Origin: Desulfovibrio sp.
GTDB taxonomy: Bacteria > Desulfobacterota > Desulfovibrionia > Desulfovibrionales > Desulfovibrionaceae
Reading direction: 5' to 3'
DNA: 64,000 nucleotides
NCBI GenBank assembly: GCA_030145055.1
Contig: JAQYWK010000002.1
Coordinates: 310,001 to 374,000, forward strand
The notes below the pieces were generated by a model that was given only the letters and a program-made list of their open reading frames with translations, did not search any database and had not been told where the DNA came from. The translations under genes were made by a program, and so were the position numbers. Below are positions 52,818-61,284 of this stretch, in pieces; the first letter of the stretch is position 1, and every line of letters starts with the position of its first letter.

Positions 52818-54110
52818 ATGAAAATCAAATTTACAATATGTTTAAGCATGCTACTTGCCCTAGTAGGACTTGCTTTATCATCAAGCCTATGCGGAAGAGC
52901 TCAAGCATCCGGATTTGCTCTTTATGAATGGAGTGCACGTGGTAATGCTCTTGGGGGAGCAATGATTGCCAAAGCAGATGATGCTTCTGCCATTGCGTGG
53001 AATGCGGCCGGTATTACTCAGCTTGAAGGAACTCAAACACTAGCTGGAGTTTCATTAATTTCTCCTTCAAATGATATCACGACTAGTTACAACGGAGTTG
53101 ATACTGAAGAAAGTATAAACAAAAAAGTATTCGTCCCACCCCACGCATATATTTCACATCAGGTTAACGACAGCCTCTGGCTTGGAGTGGGAACATTCAC
53201 CCGCTTCGGACTAGGAACCTCTTTCGACCAGAACTGGAGCGGAAGATATTCATCATATGACACTGAAATTAACAGTTTCTCAGTCAATCCAAACCTTGCT
53301 TACAAGATCAACGATTATATTTCTTTCGCCCTGGGTGTTGAACTCATGTATGTTCGCGCCGATCTCCGCAAAAAGATTGACCCTACAGGCGCAAACGATC
53401 CCTACAATACGACAAACGACGTTGATCAGCGCATCATCGTTGATACAGTTAGTCCCGGTTTCAACGCAGGACTAAGAATCACACCAAACGATGAATGGGC
53501 TATCGGATTCTCATATCGAAGTGAAATGCTTCACCACGCAAGTGGATCTGCAAGCTATAATGTTCCTGATGGAGTAAGCACAGCAACAAGATTTAACGAC
53601 GCCTCGATTACAATGTCGATGAATACGCCAAGCATGTATATGCTTGGCGTTGAATATAAACCTATTCCTAATCTCAGTCTTGAGGCTGACGCCATTTACT
53701 CCGCATGGAGCGCATACAGCGACATTAGCTACAACTTTGCAGATTCCAAAGCAATAGGAATATCGAGCGTAACTGTTAATAAGAAATGGGAAGATGTATG
53801 GAGATTTCAGTTAGGAGTGGAATACCTTCCTCTTGATGACTTCGACTTAGCCCTCAGAGCCGGTTATGTTTATGATCAAAGCCCAATTCGCGAAGGTTAC
53901 GCAGACTACATGCTGCCAACCAATGATCGTCAGATGGTCTCGACTGGTTTGGGCATGACTTTTGACAACTTCGTTGTCGACGTCTCCTACAACTACCTCT
54001 GGATGAAAGACCGTACAATAGAGGCAAGAGCAGGAACCGGCATTCTTGATACCAAAACAGCCAACGGGTTGACCCACATTGTAGGACTCAGTCTAGGTTA
54101 CAATTTCTAA
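52818..54110 (+). CDS. OmpP1/FadL-family outer-membrane transporter
   Basis: 430 residues. A signal peptide (cleavage after SLCGRAQA, about residue 31) leads to SGFALYEWSARGNALGGAMIAKADDASAIAWNAAGITQLEGTQTLAG, the diagnostic N-terminal hatch of FadL/TodX channels. Beta strands follow, ending in ...THIVGLSLGYNF with terminal Phe. Such channels let hydrophobic compounds (fatty acids, aromatics) cross the outer membrane. The ATG has AAGGAG upstream. Terminators lie on both sides, so it is transcribed alone. Confidence 0.93.
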   Translation: MKIKFTICLSMLLALVGLALSSSLCGRAQASGFALYEWSARGNALGGAMIAKADDASAIAWNAAGITQLEGTQTLAGVSLISPSNDITTSYNGVDTEESINKKVFVPPHAYISHQVNDSLWLGVGTFTRFGLGTSFDQNWSGRYSSYDTEINSFSVNPNLAYKINDYISFALGVELMYVRADLRKKIDPTGANDPYNTTNDVDQRIIVDTVSPGFNAGLRITPNDEWAIGFSYRSEMLHHASGSASYNVPDGVSTATRFNDASITMSMNTPSMYMLGVEYKPIPNLSLEADAIYSAWSAYSDISYNFADSKAIGISSVTVNKKWEDVWRFQLGVEYLPLDDFDLALRAGYVYDQSPIREGYADYMLPTNDRQMVSTGLGMTFDNFVVDVSYNYLWMKDRTIEARAGTGILDTKTANGLTHIVGLSLGYNF

Positions 54111-54150
54111 TAATTATTTTTGATATAAGCATAAAACCTATCGAAACGCA

Positions 54151-54180
54151 AAAGGCCCGCTTCAATTGAAGCGGGCCTTT
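54151..54180. terminator. Bidirectional terminator between fadL-like and muiA-like genes
   Basis: A perfect 30-bp palindrome AAAGGCCCGCTTCAA/TTGAAGCGGGCCTTT with T-tract beyond, between two convergent genes. Confidence 0.95.
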
Positions 54181-54206
54181 CTTGTTTATAAACCTAAATA
54201 TCTAAA

Positions 54207-55745
54207 CTAATTTCCTGAGCCTAAGTCAATATCCATATCATCCGGTGCATTTAATTTTACGCCGTACTCAATTTCAGATTTTTGCCCCGCATCAACTTCA
54301 ACAAGCCACTCAAAATTATTATCTTTAATTTTAGCTTCTGGCTTAGAGGTGTCTACAAGCTTAATTCTCTTATCACCTGCTCTAGGAGCTGGTTCTTGAA
54401 CCTTAATCATAACCTTATTTTTACGTGCATTAGATAATGTTATTAAATAGTCCCAGTCATAAGTCTGCTTAGATCCGAACAAACCTTTCTCTCCAGACTG
54501 TTTCGATACAATTTTATGCTTAGCATTCAGTAGTGGATCAGCACCAAAGAACGCAGTTTTCTCTTTACCTGAAAAGGAGAAATTAACTTTTCCGAGCACT
54601 GCTCCTTCCATCAAAACTAAAGCCTGACCGGGCCGGTAATCTCTTGCCTCTCTAAGCTCAACCTTGGCAGACACAAACACATCTGAGCTTCTTGAAGGAC
54701 GAGCTAAATATGTGAATTCAGAGCTCCAATTCTCGGAAGAGATTGCGTACTTTCTAGCGGGACCAGCCAGAATAGTCTTAATACCAAGCTCCCATATAGA
54801 ATAGGTCGATTTTCGTACCTGCCTAGGGGCTGGTGGAGGAAGAGCTGAGTCATTCATCGGAGCAGATTCCATCACCATCATGGACCGCGCGTACTTTTTA
54901 GGCTGGGAAGTCTCCGGTTCTAGGGGCTTGATAACCCACGGAACAAGATCAGGAGGAGACATGCGCGAATTCTGTTTAACCGTTGCCAGTGCCACATCGT
55001 AATTCTTGAAATCCTGACCACTGCCCTGCCAGATTTCCGCCTCAAAGGAGAACTTTATCTGCTGGAGATCAGGGTACGCATCAAGCTTATATTTTGGTCG
55101 CCAGCCGCAATTGCGAAGCATATAGCCTATTTTAAATGAACCACTTTTAACTCCATCGCCAGCTACAGAAACTGTGACTAACCAGCGATTTTTTCCTTGT
55201 CCTGAAATTTCATTGAGCTTTCTTTTCTGCTCATCAATCAACTCTTTCAAATCTTGGCTCTGAACATTTAACTTTACCGCTTGGTTGTACAGCTTTGTAA
55301 GATTTGAAACGACCAGGCCCGCAATTTTATTAACGTCATCAGCCTTAGTTTGCTGTACCTTGCCCCTTTCCTTCCAGAAAAGAATACCACCCTCAACAGC
55401 TTGAGCCTGGGCATTTACAGCCGCTAATTTTGAACTAAGCAAATCAATATTTTTTTCAATGTCCACAGCAGCCGGAGATTCAGACAAATCGTCCCTGATC
55501 CATGAAACATCATTAACGGAAATACCATTCGTAAGGGGCGCTATGGAAAAAGATTCAGGCGAAGCCTGACCAGGCAAAACAAACACAACTCTTTCGCCAT
55601 AACTGGTTGTTTTTAAATCAACTTTTACCTGCCTCGACACATCAGCTCCTGAAGGATAGAAGACTACCCGATCAGAAGACGCAAACGCATAGCAAGCCGA
55701 CATCATGGAAATAAGCAACGTCATCAATATAGTTTTTCTTAACAA
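54207..55745 (-). CDS. DUF4139 / mucoidy-inhibitor MuiA-like exported protein
   Basis: 512 residues. A signal peptide (MLRKTILMTLLISMMSACYAFA) leads to an N-terminal beta domain (DUF4140-like, about 25-100: VVFYPSGADVSRQVKVDL), a coiled-coil stretch (about 90-180) and a DUF4139 domain (about 190-512: GYMLRNCGWRPKYKLDAYPDLQQIKFSFEAEIWQGSGQDFKNYDVALATVK...). The family was named after an A. vinelandii-type mucoidy inhibitor; its biochemistry is not settled. The Ala-Cys-Tyr in the signal does not form a proper lipobox. Convergent with the fadL-like gene. Confidence 0.85.
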   Translation of the reverse strand: MLRKTILMTLLISMMSACYAFASSDRVVFYPSGADVSRQVKVDLKTTSYGERVVFVLPGQASPESFSIAPLTNGISVNDVSWIRDDLSESPAAVDIEKNIDLLSSKLAAVNAQAQAVEGGILFWKERGKVQQTKADDVNKIAGLVVSNLTKLYNQAVKLNVQSQDLKELIDEQKRKLNEISGQGKNRWLVTVSVAGDGVKSGSFKIGYMLRNCGWRPKYKLDAYPDLQQIKFSFEAEIWQGSGQDFKNYDVALATVKQNSRMSPPDLVPWVIKPLEPETSQPKKYARSMMVMESAPMNDSALPPPAPRQVRKSTYSIWELGIKTILAGPARKYAISSENWSSEFTYLARPSRSSDVFVSAKVELREARDYRPGQALVLMEGAVLGKVNFSFSGKEKTAFFGADPLLNAKHKIVSKQSGEKGLFGSKQTYDWDYLITLSNARKNKVMIKVQEPAPRAGDKRIKLVDTSKPEAKIKDNNFEWLVEVDAGQKSEIEYGVKLNAPDDMDIDLGSGN

Positions 55746-56018
55746 GCAAGCACCCTCTTTTATCTGTGAAAATCAATAATAAATATCAACTCCATTTAAA
55801 CCATCATTGGCTTACTATATCAAAAAAAGCATCAAAATATAATCACATAAAAAAATAAAATAACAAGGATTCCCCCAACTCAAAAAAACAAAGTTGAGCG
55901 ATTGTGAGTAATGATATATTTATTTACTTAGTAAAAAACTCTCGTTCTCGACAAAACCCCAAAATTATTAAATAATAAGTTGGTTAACTATTTTAATATT
56001 CAAACTCACGGAGACGTG

Positions 56019-57014
56019 ATGAGCAGTTCCAACAATAAATTGTCACTACTAGTTTGCGGAGGAGCCGGATATATAGGCTCACATATGTCAAGAATGCTTA
56101 GTGATTACGGTCATGAAGTAACCGTTTTTGACAATCTTTCAACGGGTTACGCAGACGCTTTAAAGTGGGGCGAATTTATTCAGGGCGACCTTAGAAACCC
56201 TGATGATCTGAACAAAGCTCTCAGTTCAAAAAAATTCGACGCAGTATTTCACTTTTCCGGGTTAATTGTTGTCAGCGACTCCGTACAACAACCCTACGAA
56301 TACTACGATAACAATGTTACCGGCACGTTAAACCTGTTGCAGGCAATGCGTAATTACGATGTTAAAAACTTCGTTTTTTCATCAACTGCGGCTGTATACG
56401 GCGACCCTGTCATGGATATAATCACTGAGGATCACCCCCTAGCTCCGCTTAATCCTTACGGACGATCCAAACTTTACGTAGAAGAAATTCTTGCAGATTA
56501 TGCCAAAGCATACAATTTCAATTCAGTATGTTTCAGATATTTTAATGCAGCAGGAGCGCACCCTGACGCACTTATTGGTGAAGCTCATAAACCAGAAACT
56601 CACCTCATCCCGAACATTTTATTAAGCAGCATAGACCAAGGGCGGAAGTTAAAAATATTTGGCAGTGACTATCCCACGCCGGACGGAACTTGCGTCAGAG
56701 ATTACATCCATATTCAAGATATTTGTGAAGCCCACCTTGCCGCCGTTGATTATCTAACAAAGTCGCAAGGAGCACACATATTCAACCTTGGTAATGGCAA
56801 TGGATTCAGCGTCTTAGATGTTATCAACGCGGCAAGTGAAGTCACAGGACGTAAAATTCCGTACGATTTTGAGCCGAAACGAGAAGGCGATTCTCCGAGG
56901 CTTGTTGCCGATAGTACAAAGGCGCACAATCTGTTAGGATGGACCCCTAAATACGATGACCTTCGCGAAATAATTGAGACAGCATATCGCTGGCACAAAA
57001 ACCCCGCCTATTAA
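56019..57014 (+). CDS. galE: UDP-glucose 4-epimerase
   Basis: 331 residues from the ATG at 56019, with GGAG upstream; a TTG at 55980 and GTG at 56016 are in frame but less likely. NAD-binding CGGAGYIGSHM at the start, FDNLSTGYADAL, FSSTAAVYGDP, the Tyr-x3-Lys pair in NPYGRSKLYVEEI, and FRYFNAAGAHPDALIGEAHKPETHLIPNIL match GalE. It interconverts UDP-glucose and UDP-galactose for envelope polysaccharides. Close to the downstream larC gene (44 bp), perhaps cotranscribed. Confidence 0.94.
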   Translation: MSSSNNKLSLLVCGGAGYIGSHMSRMLSDYGHEVTVFDNLSTGYADALKWGEFIQGDLRNPDDLNKALSSKKFDAVFHFSGLIVVSDSVQQPYEYYDNNVTGTLNLLQAMRNYDVKNFVFSSTAAVYGDPVMDIITEDHPLAPLNPYGRSKLYVEEILADYAKAYNFNSVCFRYFNAAGAHPDALIGEAHKPETHLIPNILLSSIDQGRKLKIFGSDYPTPDGTCVRDYIHIQDICEAHLAAVDYLTKSQGAHIFNLGNGNGFSVLDVINAASEVTGRKIPYDFEPKREGDSPRLVADSTKAHNLLGWTPKYDDLREIIETAYRWHKNPAY

Positions 57015-57058
57015 TTTTTAACTCTGCTGATATGTAAATCAGTGTATGAGGGCTAAAA

Positions 57059-58285
57059 ATGAAATCCTTGTTAATTGATCCTAGAATGGCTGGTGTTGCC
57101 GGAGACATGCTACTTGCTTCTCTGCTCGACCTGACAGGTGATGAGGAATGCCTTCCGCTGCTGAGCAAAGCTGTTTGTGAATTAACTCATTGCACAGCAT
57201 CTATTGAAGCGCTGGAAACCACATCCATGGGAATTGGCGCTATTAAAATGCACATCGGCCTCAAAGGTGAAAGATTTGCTTCTGCCGAAGATCTTGCCGG
57301 AGCGTTCAAAAATATTTCAAATTTCATGGAGATGACTCCAACTGTCATAGATAAGGGGCTGGAAATTATTTCAGTACTTGCAGAAGCAGAATCAGCAATT
57401 CACAAAGAAGATTTTCATCTGCACGAAATCGGGTCAGTAGACACCGTAATTGATATCGCCGGAACTCTTTGGCTGCTCGACAAACATGAATTTCTAGAAG
57501 GCCACATTTCATGCCTTCCTGTTGCTGTGGGCAATGGTGTTATCTGTATGGATCATGGAGAAATTCCATCACCAGCTCCAGCAGCTCTCGAGATTTTATG
57601 CAAAAGATCTATTCCTATAGCATCTTCACCAGAACAGTTTGAACTAGCCACCCCTACAGGTGTCGCCATTCTTGCGTGTGTCGTTGACGATTTTATAAAA
57701 GTTTACCCGACATCAACCCCGCTTAGTACAGGCCGCGGAGCGGGTAACGCTACGTTAAAATCTTCACCCAATATTTTACGCATTATTGAAAACATTCCCT
57801 CACACGAGAATAATGAACAAGCTGTAATCCTCGAAACTCTTGTCGATGACGTAAGCGGCGAAGTTTTAGGTCACGCACTAAATGAGATGCTTGACGCTGG
57901 CGCCCTTGATGCCTACATCACACCAGCAACAGGCAAGAAGAACCGTCCGGCTCACCTTGTGTCTATTATGTGTGTTCCGGGCGAAGAAAGAGAAATGTGC
58001 CGCAAGCTGATGCAGCAAACGGGATCAATAGGTGTACGCACCCGCATTGTGGACAGGTTCATAGCCAAGCGTCACTTTGATAAATATAAGGTTGAAATAA
58101 ACGGCCAAAAATATTCTGTACGCATCAAAATTTCAACATTTGATGACCACCTGATCAGCCGCAAACCCGAATTTGATGACTTAGTAGAAATATCAAAATT
58201 GACTGATTTATCGCCGCGAATAATTTCAGAAGAGGTAAAACGACAATGCTTTTTACCTATAAAGGACTCAAATGAGCGAGATTGA
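57059..58285 (+). CDS. larC: Nickel-pincer-cofactor biosynthesis protein LarC
   Basis: 408 residues, one uninterrupted frame, whereas in Lactobacillus LarC is read through a ribosomal frameshift (LarC1-LarC2). The family features are visible: MAGVAGDMLLASLLDL at the start, DFHLHEIGSVDTVIDIAGTLWLL, ELATPTGVAILACVVDDF, and the C-terminal TGSIGVRTRIVDRF. LarC is the CTP-dependent cyclometallase that inserts nickel into the pincer cofactor of lactate racemase-type enzymes. It overlaps larB by 14 bp, so they form an operon. larA and larE are not in the window. Confidence 0.92.
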   Translation: MKSLLIDPRMAGVAGDMLLASLLDLTGDEECLPLLSKAVCELTHCTASIEALETTSMGIGAIKMHIGLKGERFASAEDLAGAFKNISNFMEMTPTVIDKGLEIISVLAEAESAIHKEDFHLHEIGSVDTVIDIAGTLWLLDKHEFLEGHISCLPVAVGNGVICMDHGEIPSPAPAALEILCKRSIPIASSPEQFELATPTGVAILACVVDDFIKVYPTSTPLSTGRGAGNATLKSSPNILRIIENIPSHENNEQAVILETLVDDVSGEVLGHALNEMLDAGALDAYITPATGKKNRPAHLVSIMCVPGEEREMCRKLMQQTGSIGVRTRIVDRFIAKRHFDKYKVEINGQKYSVRIKISTFDDHLISRKPEFDDLVEISKLTDLSPRIISEEVKRQCFLPIKDSNERD

Positions 58286-59030
58286 ATTAATTAAATTGCT
58301 TCAGCTCTATAAGGAAGGACAGATTGATGATTCTGAAATTCTGGAAACTATTTCACAGCTCCCCTTTCAAGACTTAGGCTGTGCAAAGCTTGATACACAT
58401 CGCGGACTTAGATGCGGTGTCGAGGAAGTAATTTTCTGCCCTGGCAAAAGTCCTGAACATTTGACGACCATATGTAAAGCCGCGCTAGATATGAAGGGAC
58501 TACTCATTTTCACGAGAGTTTCAGACGATCAGGCAGCTTTGATTTTACACGAACTTCCTCAGGCTAAGCACTACCCCGAACCATCAATTATAGCACTGTG
58601 TAAAACCGTTCCCACGCAATTAGAAGGCATCGCCGTTGTAACGGGCGGCACATCTGATATTAAGGTGGCAGAAGAAGCCGCTGTCACGGCAGAGCTTATG
58701 GGGAACAAAGTTGAGCGCATTTATGATGTGGGTGTTGCCGGAATTCATAGACTTTTCCCCTACATAGAAACATTGCGCAAAGCCAATGCCATAGTCGTTG
58801 TGGCTGGAATGGAAGGCGCACTTGTCACCGTAGTTGGCGGATTAGTATCAGCCCCCGTTATTGCAGTCCCTACAAGCGTCGGTTACGGCGCAAATCTAGG
58901 TGGCATGACTACCATGCTTTCCATGCTAAACTGCTGCGTACCGGGCGTAAGTGTCGTAAATATAGATAACGGATTCGGAGGCGGAGTTGCAGCCCACCTC
59001 ATCAATAGAAAAGTACACGGGAAAAGATGA
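58272..59030 (+). CDS. larB: Nickel-pincer-cofactor biosynthesis protein LarB
   Basis: 252 residues, with a PurE-like C-terminal domain: GIAVVTGGTSDIKVAEEAAVTAELMGNKVERIYDVGVAGIHRL, IVVVAGMEGALVTVVGGLVSAPVIAVPTSVGYGANLGGMTTMLSMLNCCVPGVSVVNIDNGFGGG. LarB carboxylates and hydrolyses nicotinic acid adenine dinucleotide in the first step of the nickel-pincer cofactor. It overlaps the larC end by 14 bp. A short N-terminal domain of about 60 residues precedes the catalytic part. Confidence 0.93.
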   Translation: MSEIELIKLLQLYKEGQIDDSEILETISQLPFQDLGCAKLDTHRGLRCGVEEVIFCPGKSPEHLTTICKAALDMKGLLIFTRVSDDQAALILHELPQAKHYPEPSIIALCKTVPTQLEGIAVVTGGTSDIKVAEEAAVTAELMGNKVERIYDVGVAGIHRLFPYIETLRKANAIVVVAGMEGALVTVVGGLVSAPVIAVPTSVGYGANLGGMTTMLSMLNCCVPGVSVVNIDNGFGGGVAAHLINRKVHGKR

Positions 59031-59032
59031 TT

Positions 59033-59767
59033 TTAACGCGTAAGCAAAACAATATCTTGATGATTAATTGATTTGCGCCCGCACCAATTTCCAAACATTA
59101 CTTCTTGAACCTTAAAACCATGTTTCTCAAAAATATTGTACACAAATTTATCATCGTAACCGACGGCATCCATCGGGTCTTTAGGATCTGCGGTATAAAA
59201 AATGCCAAACTTATAAAAGTCATGAACACTTTTGCCTTGATTCATAAGTTCAAGCGAGTCCTTATTAATCAAGAAGAAAGTCGCAAAAATCCTACCGCCA
59301 TCATTTAAAACTCTTTTTATTTCAGAAATATAGTGAATGATATCATCCGGCATCATGTGCGTAAAAACTGAATTGAGTATAACCAGATCAAAGCTATTAT
59401 CTTCATATGGAAAAACAAACTCAGATCCCTTTACCTGCCCGCTAGGATTGTAAGTTGTATTGAAAATATCTACTAATGAGAAGTTGAAATTAGGGAACTC
59501 CGGCGTAATGTTCTCAGCGCACCAATTAACGCCCACAGGAAAAGTATCAAATCCATCATAGCCGCCGCTTTCGTCTAAATATTCAAGCAATGGAAAGGCC
59601 AGCCGCCCGATCCCACACCCTATATCTAAAACTTTTTCATGAGGCTTCAGACGAAGTTTATCCTTACACGTGGCTATCATTTTGTTTCCGATTGCCCGGA
59701 AATTTCCGCCACCAAAACATATGTGCAAATCTTCAGGAGGCTCGACGATTTTATTTACATCTCTCAT
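59033..59767 (-). CDS. Class I SAM-dependent methyltransferase
   Basis: 244 residues. The SAM-binding motif VLDIGCGIGRLAFPLLEYLDE lies near 46-66, followed by GYDGFD, and FDLVILNSVFTHMMPDDIIHYISEIKRVLNDGGRIFATFFL near 128-168 (motifs II and III). Cytoplasmic; no accessory domain points to a substrate. Its 3' end lies 2 bp from the convergent larB, with no visible terminator. Confidence 0.85.
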   Translation of the reverse strand: MRDVNKIVEPPEDLHICFGGGNFRAIGNKMIATCKDKLRLKPHEKVLDIGCGIGRLAFPLLEYLDESGGYDGFDTFPVGVNWCAENITPEFPNFNFSLVDIFNTTYNPSGQVKGSEFVFPYEDNSFDLVILNSVFTHMMPDDIIHYISEIKRVLNDGGRIFATFFLINKDSLELMNQGKSVHDFYKFGIFYTADPKDPMDAVGYDDKFVYNIFEKHGFKVQEVMFGNWCGRKSINHQDIVLLTR

Positions 59768-59787
59768 GCTAATACTCTGAAATAAAA

Positions 59788-60603
59788 TTACATTTTATTA
59801 AGACAATCTTCACATACTTCACCATCGACAGGTTCCTTCTGAGAACTTTTTTCGAGAATAACACCAATCAACATTTCAAATTTATCAGCCGGAACATATC
59901 CACGAATTGAAACCCCGTTAATCAAAAAAGTAGGGGTCGCATTCAAGCCGAATGCTTCTGCTTCAGCTTCATCATTTGCAAGGTTTTCAGCAATTTTTTT
60001 AGACTGTAGAACTTCCTGCAATTTATCGAGATCAATATCAAGACCAAGTAATATTCTGCCTAAAACCTTGCCCTCAGGATCTTTGTACAACTCTTTTTGC
60101 AGTTTAAATGCTTCATCATGGAATTTAAAAGCCTTATCTTTATCAATGAGTGCAATCGCTTCGAAAACGGCTGACAGCTTCTTAGACTCAGCCTTTAATG
60201 GAAGGTGCTTGTATATCAATCTATACTTTTCAGGATTACTCTCTACAAGATCGCGAGCAACTTTGGCTCCTTTACCACAATAGGGACAGAGAAAGTCAGA
60301 ATACTCAACAATTGTAACGGGAGCATCAGGGTTACCAATGCTGGCCCTGTCTGCAGAAATAATAGGCTTCAACGGATTATCAATTTCTTCCTGAAATCTA
60401 TCCTGCTGAGTTTTTTCACGGCGCGAGTCGAGTCCGCTTTCAACTATGGTAAGTACTTCTATATTGTTTTCACGCATAACATCCAGAAGAAGCTGCGGAT
60501 TTTCTTTTATCACTTCAGCAATTTGCTGTTTCAGCATTTGTTTATTGGCACAACCAGAGGCAAAAACCAGTAACGAGATGAAAAGTATTATATTTTTGAG
60601 CAT
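59788..60603 (-). CDS. DsbA/DsbG-like thioredoxin-fold lipoprotein
   Basis: 271 residues from the ATG at 60603; the frame runs open upstream but this start gives a good lipoprotein signal (MLKNIILFISLLVFASGC). The mature part has a helical dimerisation-type region (about 20-90) and a thioredoxin fold with active-site CPYC in YSDFLCPYCGKGAKV, a long helical insert, and the cis-Pro in NATPTFLINGVSIRGYVPADKF. A C-terminal C-x2-C (CEDCLNKM) adds a second thiol pair. It probably oxidises or isomerises protein thiols in the envelope. Confidence 0.88.
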   Translation of the reverse strand: MLKNIILFISLLVFASGCANKQMLKQQIAEVIKENPQLLLDVMRENNIEVLTIVESGLDSRREKTQQDRFQEEIDNPLKPIISADRASIGNPDAPVTIVEYSDFLCPYCGKGAKVARDLVESNPEKYRLIYKHLPLKAESKKLSAVFEAIALIDKDKAFKFHDEAFKLQKELYKDPEGKVLGRILLGLDIDLDKLQEVLQSKKIAENLANDEAEAEAFGLNATPTFLINGVSIRGYVPADKFEMLIGVILEKSSQKEPVDGEVCEDCLNKM

Positions 60604-60635
60604 AACAACCCTTATGTCCTGTTTGTTTATAACAA

Positions 60636-60673
60636 TAAAACCCTCCAACAGAAAAATCCTGCGGAGGGTTTAG
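60636..60673 (-). terminator. Terminator after TIGR04073-like gene
   Basis: AAACCCTCC and GGAGGGTTT with a 16-nt loop. On the minus strand it follows the 146-aa lipoprotein gene and ends in TTTTATTG, upstream of the DsbA-like gene. Confidence 0.8.
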
Positions 60674-60708
60674 TAAATATCAAACTACCTTAAAAATCTA
60701 GATAAAAA

Positions 60709-61149
60709 TTAATTTAGCGGCATGGATGTGACATCAAGAAAACTATCATTAGTAGTTTCTGTTTTGTAAACAAATTCAGATGTAATAAACTCGTCTTCCA
60801 TTGTAGGTCCGGCCGGTCCGCCAAAAGGAGAGGTAACGATGTCATATGTTCCGGAAACAATGCGACCGGCTCCGTATGCTACTCCGACAAAAAAACCGCC
60901 AAAGTAACCTGCGAATTGCTCTACAGGACCATCACTTTCCGCAGCCATATCAACAGCTTGATTCGGAATTTCTAATACGGATGAGAAAACATTTGTCATA
61001 CCACGTCCAAGCTTACGAGGAGCTCTGGAACCATAAGATTCCTGACTTCCAACATAATTATCAGACTTCATTGAACATCCGCTAAGCATCAGCATAGCTA
61101 AGCTGATTACTATGATCATTATTTTTGTAAACTGTTTATAATAGTGCAT
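60709..61149 (-). CDS. TIGR04073-like lipoprotein
   Basis: 146 residues. Signal with lipobox LMLSGC near residues 20-25. The mature part begins SRAPRKLGRGMTNVFSSVLEIPNQAVDMA, then GYFGGFFVGVAYGAGRIVSGTYDIVTSPFGGPAG, matching the TIGR04073 family (KLgRGltN-vl..-EIP, tandem glycine-rich hydrophobic stretch, then EFI), described as exosortase-associated in some genomes. No exosortase is in the window. The glycine-rich part may insert in or contact a membrane. Own terminator downstream. Confidence 0.82.
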   Translation of the reverse strand: MHYYKQFTKIMIIVISLAMLMLSGCSMKSDNYVGSQESYGSRAPRKLGRGMTNVFSSVLEIPNQAVDMAAESDGPVEQFAGYFGGFFVGVAYGAGRIVSGTYDIVTSPFGGPAGPTMEDEFITSEFVYKTETTNDSFLDVTSMPLN

Positions 61150-61239
61150 TACGCCTCCTCATATACTGCGAATATGCCTTTGTACATGCCTTCTGTCAAG
61201 GTCAGCGCGGATTCATAATCATTAAGAAATATGTGAAAA

Positions 61240-61268
61240 AAGGTCGCCCTTTTACAGGACGACCTTCC
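61240..61268 (-). terminator. Terminator after the PEP-synthase-like gene
   Basis: On the minus strand AAGGTCGTCC, loop TGTAAAA, GGGCGACCTT then six T residues. Confidence 0.88.
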
Positions 61269-61284
61269 GATATCTATCTTATTT

